Positions 1-6,750 of a stretch of 64,000 nt of DNA are shown here, piece after piece. The position numbers were made by a program, and so were the translations under genes. The stretch is taken from the NCBI RefSeq assembly GCF_003148685.1, contig NZ_QGGR01000024.1:1-64000 (forward strand), in the 5' to 3' direction. The number at the start of each line of letters is the position of its first letter. The first letter of the stretch is position 1. The stretch is from Actinoplanes xinjiangensis (GTDB lineage: Bacteria; Actinomycetota; Actinomycetes; Mycobacteriales; Micromonosporaceae). The notes under the pieces are model-generated. The model did no database searches, was not told the DNA's origin, and was given only the letters and a program-made list of their open reading frames with translations.

Positions 1-782
1 CCTACCCAACGTCATCCCAGCAAACTAACCAAAATAGAAACAAAGCTATATTCATCGCACGGGTGACTTGACCCCGTTTAACACCAGCCACCTAGGCCGT
101 GTCTTCACATGATCATGGCCATGGACGATGTACGGCGTCATCCGCCGCTATGAGCTGACCGACGCCGCGTGGAATCGTTGTCATCCAGGAAGTCCCCGCT
201 TACCCGTCCGCCGGTGAGATCGCTGACGTGCCGACGAACTCGGCGGGATGGTCGGCGTGCTCAGGAAGGCAACGCCCGAGGAGAAGTGTTAGATGTGCCG
301 CCATTCCGGGCTGCGGCTGACCTTCTCGCCGGAAACCAAAACGGTGCGGGCAGATGTAGATCTTACCGCGCACCGAGGGGGATCAGGTTGTGTCCGAGGG
401 GGGGACTATTCCAACCCCCATGAGGCATTCCTTACACATTCGGACATCTGCTCAACGAGTGCGCTCGAACACCTGGCTGCGGCATTTTCCCACCTGAAGC
501 CCAGGCTGCCTGGTCGCCGAGCCACGGCCGATCCCTCGACCAGCTGGCTGCTGCCAGCCTCTCTGGAGTTGCCGACGAAGCTCTTCTGTTACCTACCGTA
601 GCCCTCTGGCGCGGGCCGAGCGCGATGCGTGGCTTGGCGAGGTCGGTGCCGCCTTCGAGTCCTTCGATCACACTTCATTCTTCCCTGCCTCGACGACGAG
701 TCGGCATTGTTCGGGGAAGCTGAATCGGCTCGAACATCGTGGAGGAACCAGGCCTGTAGTACCTGCCCGGGTATCAGATCTA
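1..782. other. No recognisable gene (left edge)
   Basis: I see no supported gene here. Short open frames exist on both strands, but none has a recognisable domain, a good ribosome site or a consistent coding character. The stretch is less GC-rich at its left end than the rest of the window and may hold decayed sequence or the downstream region of a gene outside the window. Confidence 0.5.
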
Positions 783-1208
783 TCAGGCAGTGACGGCCAA
801 GTGGTCCTGCAAGATCGCTGTGGCCCGTCGTGCTTCGTTTGCTGTGCCCGTCTGGGCTGCTGCGAGGAAGTCTGTTCCACGAAGCGGGCTGGAGGCGGCT
901 CGGGGGTAGAGCCACGCGTGGAAGTGCGGGACCCGGTCACGGGTGGAGACGAGGTGTACCCGCTCGGCTTCCACGGCATGGTGGATGGCTTCGTCGAGCC
1001 TGCCCAGCAGGCGTCCGAAGGACGCGGCTTCGGCGTCGGTCATGTCGGCGAAGTTCACGAAGTGCCGCACAGACCGCAGTAGTAATCCACCCGCAAGGGT
1101 GGTCTCGGCCGGCCCGTGGACGACTGCCCAGTGCTCATCGCGGTATACCCAGCCATCAGCCGGTTCGTGCTCTGCCACGGCCACGCAGTAGGTGCAGTGC
1201 TCCGCCAA
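783..1208 (-). CDS. HIT-like (histidine triad family) protein
   Basis: A 141-residue protein that resembles the HIT superfamily of nucleotide hydrolases and transferases. A paired-cysteine motif (CTYC) lies at the N-terminus, as in zinc-binding HIT proteins, and the C-terminal half has PHFHAWLYPR, a HxH-type active-site strand. The third histidine of the usual HxHxH is replaced, so activity may be altered. The start is TTG, chosen because GAGGAGAG lies just upstream. It follows the ArsR-arsenate reductase fusion gene by 48 bp on the same strand and is probably co-transcribed with it. Its substrate is unknown. Confidence 0.6.
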   Translation of the reverse strand: MAEHCTYCVAVAEHEPADGWVYRDEHWAVVHGPAETTLAGGLLLRSVRHFVNFADMTDAEAASFGRLLGRLDEAIHHAVEAERVHLVSTRDRVPHFHAWLYPRAASSPLRGTDFLAAAQTGTANEARRATAILQDHLAVTA

Positions 1209-1256
1209 GGTTCTCTCCTCGTCGATCGGGTCGCCCGGGTGTCGAGCGGCAAAGTC

Positions 1257-2015
1257 CTATGTCGCTGCCGGTTGGCCGAGACGGTGCAACAGGAAGCCGA
1301 TGCGTTCGTCCAGTTCTGCAGCGGTGTCGCGAAATGCGGCGATGCCGCCCGGGCGGTTGGCGGGATCCGGTGTGCTCCAATGGGCGATGTTCTGCACCCC
1401 GGGAAACGGCGGGCACACTTCACGGACCCGGTCGCACAGGGTGATCACGTGGTCGAAGTGGTCGCCGGTGAATTCGTCGACATGCTTGCTGCGCGCGCCG
1501 GAGAGATCCACGCCGCGTTCGTGCATGACCCGGACCGCATCCTGGTGCACCGGTTTCGGCTGGATTCCGGCGCTGCGTGCCTGGACGTGTTCCGAGCTGC
1601 GCACGCGGAGCAGCGCTTCGGCCATCTGCGAACGGGAGCTGTTACCGGTGCAGAGAAACAGCACCGCCGCGGTCTCCGGTGCTGTGGAGGGCTGCGTCGG
1701 GCCTGCTGACCGAAGGGCCGGGTGCAGCGCACTGCCGGTTTCGGCCAGCAACTCGCCGCACCGTTTGAGGTCCAGGATTTGGTAGGAATCCCGGCCGTCC
1801 GCCGAGCTGCGCCGGGCCCGGACCAGCCCACTGCGGCGCAGTAGCCCCATGTGGTAAGACACGAGGTTCTGCGGCTTGCCGATGAGTTCCACCAGTTCCC
1901 CGACCTGCCGGTCTCCGGCAGCGAGCAGTCCGAGTATCTGCCATCGGAGGGGATGTCCGGCCAGCCGGAGGAAGTCAGGCGGCGCGATGGCTGGGGAAGA
2001 CCGCGGGCGCTGCAT
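1257..2015 (-). CDS. ArsR-type HTH fused to arsenate reductase/LMW phosphatase domain (copy 1)
   Basis: This 252-residue protein has two domains. Residues 10-100 form an ArsR-like winged helix (GKPQNLVSYHMGLLR recognition region). Residues 117-250 form a low-molecular-weight phosphatase fold with the CX5R loop at C122-R128. C194 and C201 in CDRVREVC match the redox cysteines of thioredoxin-coupled ArsC. The HTH half lacks the ELCVCDL arsenic-sensing pair; its only cysteine is C86. A close paralogue lies at 23229-24038. An operator-like inverted repeat sits directly upstream. It may be a self-regulating sensor-enzyme for the cluster rather than an arsenic gene; that is inference. Confidence 0.85.
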   Translation of the reverse strand: MQRPRSSPAIAPPDFLRLAGHPLRWQILGLLAAGDRQVGELVELIGKPQNLVSYHMGLLRRSGLVRARRSSADGRDSYQILDLKRCGELLAETGSALHPALRSAGPTQPSTAPETAAVLFLCTGNSSRSQMAEALLRVRSSEHVQARSAGIQPKPVHQDAVRVMHERGVDLSGARSKHVDEFTGDHFDHVITLCDRVREVCPPFPGVQNIAHWSTPDPANRPGGIAAFRDTAAELDERIGFLLHRLGQPAAT

Positions 2016-2021
2016 GCCGCC

Positions 2022-2048
2022 GATGATACATCAAATCCAGGTGATGCA
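2022..2048 (-). promoter_or_regulatory. ArsR-like operator, site 1
   Basis: Read on the minus strand this is ATCACCTGGATTTGATGTAT with flanking TGCATCA/TGATGTA arms. It starts a few bases upstream of the ArsR-ArsC start at 2015 and should overlap its promoter. Related 20-mers occur at 16030, 20506, 23191 and 24584, and they fit the ATCAA-N-TTGAT pattern known for ArsR-family operators. Confidence 0.6.
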
Positions 2049-2052
2049 TAGC

Positions 2053-2072
2053 TGGAGATCGATTTCATGCCG
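2053..2072 (-). repeat. Promoter-proximal 20-mer repeat, copy 1
   Basis: TGGAGATCGATTTCATGCCG (plus strand) recurs at 15871-15890 with one mismatch, and the similarity extends weakly leftwards through GTGATG. Both copies lie upstream of minus-strand phosphatase-fold genes in the same relative orientation, so this is probably a shared regulatory element. The rest of 2073-2323 holds no gene. Confidence 0.5.
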
Positions 2073-2323
2073 GGACGGCGGCAATTCACGGCTCTCTCGG
2101 CCGCTGGGTCGCTCTCGCCTGTCGCAACCGGCGGCGGTGAGCTCGGCAATCTGTGCAGCGTCGCGGTGACGTCTGCCGTAGGAGTGGTGGCCGTCTACTG
2201 CACCGAGATGGGGTGTCACCTCCGACGACGGAACCGACAGCGATCTGCCGGATGCGGTGGTGGGCCGGGCGGTCATCGTGGGCCGCAATGCCGAAGTGGA
2301 CCTGCACGGCTGCTCTCCTCGGT

Positions 2324-4159
2324 CTACGGGGCGCCGACAGGCTCCAGGCCGGCGGTGTGGCGGGTGATGGCACGGGTGATGTTCTCCACCGTGAGGCCAC
2401 ATTCGGCGAGGACCTCGTTGCGGCTACCGTGATCGAGGAAACGGGTGGGGATGCCGAAGGTGATCACCGGGACCGTGAGCCCCTCGTCGTGGAGGCGCCG
2501 GACCAGCAGGGAGCCGAAACCGCCGCCTTCAATACCGTCCTCGACGCTGATCACCAGCCGATGCCGGCGTGCCAGAGACATCACACCGTGCCGGACCGGC
2601 TTGATCCACCGAGGATCGGTGACCGTGGCGCTCATCCCCAGTTCTTCCAGGCGTTCGGCCAGACCCAGACAGAGCCCTGCCATCGGGCCGACGGAGACGA
2701 TCAGCACCTCCGGGCGGGGCCCGTGCCGCAGGATGTCGACGTTCTCATGTTGTGCGATCGCCGGGATCATGTCCGCGACGGCGCCCTTGGGGAAGCGCAC
2801 CACGCACGGTCCGTGCTGCTCGGCCAGCGACTCCTCGAGCGCGGCCCGCAGGGTGTGCCGGTCGCGCGGTGCGGCAATCCGAAGGCCCGGTACCAGGTTC
2901 AGCAATGCGATGTCCCACATGCCGTTGTGTGAAGGACCGTCGTCGCCGGTGATTCCGGCCCGGTCCAGGACGAATGTCACGGGCGCCCGGTGCAGGGCGA
3001 CGTCCATCAGCACCTGATCGAAGGCGCGGTTGAGGAACGTGGAGTACACCGCCACCACGGGCCGCATCCCCGACAGGGCCAGGCCGGCCGCCGAGGTGAC
3101 GGCATGTTGTTCGGCGATGCCGACGTCCAGGACCCGCTCCGGGAACCGCTGCGCGAACGCCGCCAGTCCGGTGGGGCGCAGCATCGCGGCGGTGATCGCC
3201 ACGACCTCGGGATGCCGATCACCGAGGCGCGCCAGTTCCTCCCCGAACGCGGACGTCCAGGAAGGGGCCGGCGCGGGCAGCGGACAGCCGAGGTCCGGAT
3301 CGACCGCGGCGATGGCGTGAAACCGGTCTGCCGTGTCGTTCTCCGCCGGGGCGTAGCCGTTGCCTTTGCGGGTGAGGCAGTGCACCAGGACCGGTCCGCC
3401 GGCACGCACCGCGCTTCGCAAGGCGTCCTCGACCGCGGCAACGTCGTGCCCGTCGATGGGACCGATGTACGTCAGGCCGAGGGACTCGAAGAACGTCTCC
3501 GGCGGGTCGTCGAGCGACGGCGTGCTGGAGGGAATCGCAGTGGTGTCACCGTCCAGGAACCGTTCGAAACCGCGTGCCGTACGGATGGCTGCAAGATGGC
3601 CGGCCAGACCACCGACGGTGGGGGAGTAGGAGCGGCCGTTGTCGTTGACCACGATGATCACAGGGATGTCGTCGGCGGCGCTGATGTTGTTCAGCGCTTC
3701 CCAGGCCATGCCGCCGGTCAGGGCCCCGTCACCGATCACCGCGACGACCGCCCGGTCGCTCACCCCCTGGAGGCGGTAGCCGGTGGCGAGGCCGTATGCC
3801 CAGGACAGCACCGTCGAGGCATGGGAGTTCTCGATGATGTCGTGCTCGGATTCGGTACGTGACGGGTATCCGGACAGCCCACCCCGCAGGCGGAGACGGT
3901 CGAATTCGCCGACTCGGCCGGTGAGTAGTTTATGCACGTACGCCTGATGGCCGGTGTCCCACAGGATGCGGTCGCGCGGCGACTCGAACACCCGATGCAG
4001 GGCCAGGGTCAGTTCGACGACGCCGAGGTTCGGTCCCAGGTGACCTCCTCGCCGGCCGACTTTGTCGATCAGCAGGCGGCGTATCTCGGCGGCCAGGACA
4101 GGCACCTGCTCGGCGGGCACGGCGCGGGCGTCGGCGGGTGAACGAATGGACTGCAACAT
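2324..4159 (-). CDS. dxs: 1-deoxy-D-xylulose-5-phosphate synthase
   Basis: DXS condenses pyruvate with glyceraldehyde 3-phosphate in a TPP-dependent reaction, the first step of the MEP isoprenoid pathway. The 611-residue length is normal for the family. The TPP-binding motif is visible as GDGALTGGMAWEALNN near residues 140-155, and the transketolase-like middle and C-terminal domains are intact (GIAEQHAVTSAAGLA, DRAGITGDDGPSHNG). The ATG start is preceded by GAGGGA. It lies 9 bp after the PAP2 gene at the end of a long minus-strand operon. As it is the only MEP gene here, it is probably a second copy that boosts precursor flux. Confidence 0.95.
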   Translation of the reverse strand: MLQSIRSPADARAVPAEQVPVLAAEIRRLLIDKVGRRGGHLGPNLGVVELTLALHRVFESPRDRILWDTGHQAYVHKLLTGRVGEFDRLRLRGGLSGYPSRTESEHDIIENSHASTVLSWAYGLATGYRLQGVSDRAVVAVIGDGALTGGMAWEALNNISAADDIPVIIVVNDNGRSYSPTVGGLAGHLAAIRTARGFERFLDGDTTAIPSSTPSLDDPPETFFESLGLTYIGPIDGHDVAAVEDALRSAVRAGGPVLVHCLTRKGNGYAPAENDTADRFHAIAAVDPDLGCPLPAPAPSWTSAFGEELARLGDRHPEVVAITAAMLRPTGLAAFAQRFPERVLDVGIAEQHAVTSAAGLALSGMRPVVAVYSTFLNRAFDQVLMDVALHRAPVTFVLDRAGITGDDGPSHNGMWDIALLNLVPGLRIAAPRDRHTLRAALEESLAEQHGPCVVRFPKGAVADMIPAIAQHENVDILRHGPRPEVLIVSVGPMAGLCLGLAERLEELGMSATVTDPRWIKPVRHGVMSLARRHRLVISVEDGIEGGGFGSLLVRRLHDEGLTVPVITFGIPTRFLDHGSRNEVLAECGLTVENITRAITRHTAGLEPVGAP

Positions 4160-4168
4160 GTTGATCCC

Positions 4169-4834
4169 TCAGGTAGGTCGGTGAAGTAGAGCTGTTGCCG
4201 GGCGCTGGGTTGATCGCAGAAGGGTCCACACGGCGAATCCGGCGGCCGTGCCGATGAGAAGGCCGCCCACCACGTCATGCGGATAGTGGAGTCCGAGAAA
4301 CAGCCGGGCCGATGCCGCCATGAGCGCGAGCGGTACGGCTATCACCGCCAGGCGTGGTGCGGCCGCGACCACGAACGCGGCCAGCGCTCCGGCGACGGTG
4401 GCATGGTTGCTGGGATACGACCAGCGCCCGAGGGGTGGACAGTGCTCCAGTGTGCGTACGTCGAGCAGAACCGCGCACGGCCGTACCTCTTGAACCAGGT
4501 GCTTGAGCACCTCGCTGATCAGATAGGCGGCGAGTACCCCGAGCATCGCCACGGCGAGGTGCCGTCGCCGGCTGCCGTCGTGGCGTGCCTCCGCCGCGGC
4601 GACGGCCAGGGCGCCGAGGAGCAGGAGCGCCGCACCGGGCAGCCATCGCCCGACGGTACCGGCCCATGACGGCCAGCCGGCCGTCGTTGCGGTGACCGCC
4701 CGGTAGAGGTCGACGGACCAGCCGGTCCTGACGACCGCCGGGTCGTTGCCGACCTGCTGCCACGGCGTCAGCGCAAGGCCCACGGCGACCGCGCCGAGCA
4801 GCGATGTCGTGGCCACCACCAGCGGCGTTCTCAC
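4169..4834 (-). CDS. PAP2-family membrane phosphatase
   Basis: A 221-residue integral membrane protein of the PAP2 (lipid or undecaprenyl diphosphate phosphatase) family. The three catalytic motifs are present: KHLVQEVRP (KX6RP), YPSNH in place of PSGH, and RLFLGLHYPHD (RX5HX3D). Several hydrophobic segments flank them. The GTG start overlaps the stop of the upstream SMR gene (GTGA), which implies translational coupling. In this isoprenoid operon it could dephosphorylate a prenyl diphosphate or a phosphorylated intermediate. General lipid phosphate turnover is the alternative. Confidence 0.85.
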   Translation of the reverse strand: MRTPLVVATTSLLGAVAVGLALTPWQQVGNDPAVVRTGWSVDLYRAVTATTAGWPSWAGTVGRWLPGAALLLLGALAVAAAEARHDGSRRRHLAVAMLGVLAAYLISEVLKHLVQEVRPCAVLLDVRTLEHCPPLGRWSYPSNHATVAGALAAFVVAAAPRLAVIAVPLALMAASARLFLGLHYPHDVVGGLLIGTAAGFAVWTLLRSTQRPATALLHRPT

Positions 4835-5151
4835 GGGGCTTCCGCCAGGTTCAGCACCACCACGCCGGCGATGACCAGCAGAATGCCGGCCACCTTGCCC
4901 ACGCTGAACTGCTCATCGAAGGCGAACAGCCCGATCACGGCGATCACCGCGGTGCCCACTCCGGACCAGATGGCGTAGGCGACGCTGATCGGGATCTGTT
5001 TTACCGCGATCGCCAGCAGCGCGAACGACACCAGATATCCGGCGCCCATCACCACCGTCGGCCCCCAGCGGCTCAGCCCGTTGCTCAGTTTGAGCGCGGT
5101 CGTGCCGGTGACCTCGGCGGCGATCGCGCCGAGCAACAGAATCCATGCCAT
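4831..5151 (-). CDS. SMR-family small multidrug transporter
   Basis: A 106-residue protein with four transmembrane helices, the size of EmrE/QacE proteins. The essential membrane glutamate is in the first helix (GAIAAEVTGT) and the conserved YAIWSGVGT motif is in helix three. I chose the ATG at 5151 because TGGAGG lies just upstream and it gives the family length. It sits between the YbhN-like gene and the PAP2 gene and overlaps the latter by 4 bp. Probable proton-coupled export of a cationic lipophilic molecule. Confidence 0.9.
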   Translation of the reverse strand: MAWILLLGAIAAEVTGTTALKLSNGLSRWGPTVVMGAGYLVSFALLAIAVKQIPISVAYAIWSGVGTAVIAVIGLFAFDEQFSVGKVAGILLVIAGVVVLNLAEAP

Positions 5152-5182
5152 CAGGCCTCCAGGAACGTCGATGGTCCGGCCG

Positions 5183-6151
5183 TCAGGCCGGTTCTTGCGC
5201 CGGCAGCCGGCGCCGGGTGATGAAGACCGCGAGCAGGAACGGCACCCCCACAACCATCTGGGTCAGTACCTGTTGCAGGTGGAATACCAGCGCGAACGCG
5301 AGCACCGCCTCGCCTTGGACACCGAGCAGCCCGAAAGCGGTGAAGACCCCGACCTCAAACGTTCCGACGTGCGCCGGTGCGGACGGCAACAGGTTGAGGG
5401 TGTCCACCAGGAACAGGACGAAGGCAGCAGCCGCCAGGCCCAGTGGCAGATCCAGCGCGTGCTGGATCGCGACGACAGCGGCGAGGTCGAGCATCTCACC
5501 GAAGACCGCCACAACGAGCGCGACGGCCAGCCGGCGGTTGTCGCGCATGAAGTACAGTCCGTCGCCGAGCCGGCGCACGATGGAGGGCCGGGATCTGCTC
5601 CGATCACGGCGCGCGTAGACCGCCAGCAGGACGACCAAGGTGCCCATGGTGATGGCGAACAGCAGCACCGCGTTGCCGGCCCAGCCGGGCAGTGCTTCCA
5701 CCAGCCACGGTGCCGGTAGGGCCAGAACCGCCAGGCCGACACCCTCGAACAGCTTCTTGATACCGATCAGCGCACCTGTGGTGGCGGCCGGCACCTCATC
5801 GCTGCGGTGCAGCAGCCAGACACGCAGCCCCTCCCCGGCCCGCGCCGGAGTGATGGCGGAGGCAGCCTGTGACGTCAGCTCGAAGCGCAGGAGCCGACCG
5901 AACGGAGGGTGGTGACGGGGTGCGAGCATGATGGACCAGCCCCATGCACGCACCCCGTGGCCGAGCACGCCGAAGAGCATGGCCAGGGCCAGTGGGCCGG
6001 GCGCGGCCTGCCGCAGGGCGCTCGTCAACCGAGCGACGTCGAGACCGCGCAGGAACCACCACAGAGCGATCAGCGTTCCGCCGATGCAGACGATCCGGAA
6101 CGCCGTGCCTGCTACGCGTTTCCGCCGGGCCTGCCCTTCGAACCGTGCCAT
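5183..6151 (-). CDS. YbhN/LPG-synthase-TM-like membrane protein
   Basis: A 322-residue polytopic membrane protein similar to the flippase-like membrane domain of lysylphosphatidylglycerol synthases (YbhN, AglD, UPF0104 families). A basic N-terminus is followed by about eight hydrophobic segments. The conserved central stretch ITPARAGEGLRVWLL matches the P-x-R-x-GE-x-x-R signature of the family. It lies 9 bp downstream of the COQ4-like gene. No catalytic aminoacyltransferase domain is present. A role in moving a lipid-linked or prenylated intermediate across the membrane is plausible but unproven. Confidence 0.75.
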   Translation of the reverse strand: MARFEGQARRKRVAGTAFRIVCIGGTLIALWWFLRGLDVARLTSALRQAAPGPLALAMLFGVLGHGVRAWGWSIMLAPRHHPPFGRLLRFELTSQAASAITPARAGEGLRVWLLHRSDEVPAATTGALIGIKKLFEGVGLAVLALPAPWLVEALPGWAGNAVLLFAITMGTLVVLLAVYARRDRSRSRPSIVRRLGDGLYFMRDNRRLAVALVVAVFGEMLDLAAVVAIQHALDLPLGLAAAAFVLFLVDTLNLLPSAPAHVGTFEVGVFTAFGLLGVQGEAVLAFALVFHLQQVLTQMVVGVPFLLAVFITRRRLPAQEPA

Positions 6152-6160
6152 GCCCGTCCG

Positions 6161-6736
6161 CTACCGCCGCTGTACAGCGCCGCCATGAGGCAGTCGCCGA
6201 GCCGCGGGCGTGTCCGGGCGCAGGGCACGCTCACGGTCGAACGCGCCCAGTAGCGCGTCGACGGTCAGCCCAACGTGGGCGCGTACTTCGGCGACGGACC
6301 GGTCCTGCCAGTCGGCCCACGCCACCTGGTGCAGCGGACGGATTCCGCTTCGCCGTCCGAAGTCCGCGGCCAGCGCGAAGACCCGGCAGTCGAACCCGGT
6401 CAAGTGGTAGGGGCCGCGGTAGACGAGCCGCGAGCACCATTGGTAGAGCACCTCCTGCCAGCGGGTCAGGGTGCCGCTCGCGCCCATCGTGACGCCGATG
6501 ACGAATGCCTCGTCCTGCGGCAGCATGCCGCGGCCGAGCACGATGTGGATGCAATCATGACCGAACAGGTCGATGGCGCCCGGCAGCGCCAGAGGGCTGG
6601 CCGGGTTTTCCAGGGCACGCACGTACCAGGGGATGGCGAGCGCGGGGTCGCCAGGCATGCCGGCGTATGCGTCGCGGAGGGCGACGTCGCCGTCGAGGCC
6701 TGGACTCCAGCCACTCAGCGGTGGACGGTCGGCCAT
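6161..6736 (-). CDS. COQ4-like protein
   Basis: A 191-residue soluble protein with the metal-binding signature of the ubiquinone protein COQ4, HDxxH-x11-E: H60, D61, H64 and E76 in GHDCIH...LPQDE. COQ4 acts on the prenylated benzoate ring of coenzyme Q (C1 decarboxylation/hydroxylation). A homologue in an isoprenoid operon with an aromatic-acid pathway nearby suggests a similar step on a prenylated aminobenzoate. I chose ATG 6736 because AAAGGAAG lies upstream; ATG 6754, overlapping the previous stop as ATGA, is an alternative. Overall similarity outside the motif is modest. Confidence 0.6.
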   Translation of the reverse strand: MADRPPLSGWSPGLDGDVALRDAYAGMPGDPALAIPWYVRALENPASPLALPGAIDLFGHDCIHIVLGRGMLPQDEAFVIGVTMGASGTLTRWQEVLYQWCSRLVYRGPYHLTGFDCRVFALAADFGRRSGIRPLHQVAWADWQDRSVAEVRAHVGLTVDALLGAFDRERALRPDTPAARRLPHGGAVQRR

Positions 6737-6750
6737 GTCGCGGCTTCCTT

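Noticed and set aside
169..601. Small plus-strand frames at the left edge
   Set aside because: They overlap each other in different frames, lack ribosome sites and have no recognisable similarity.
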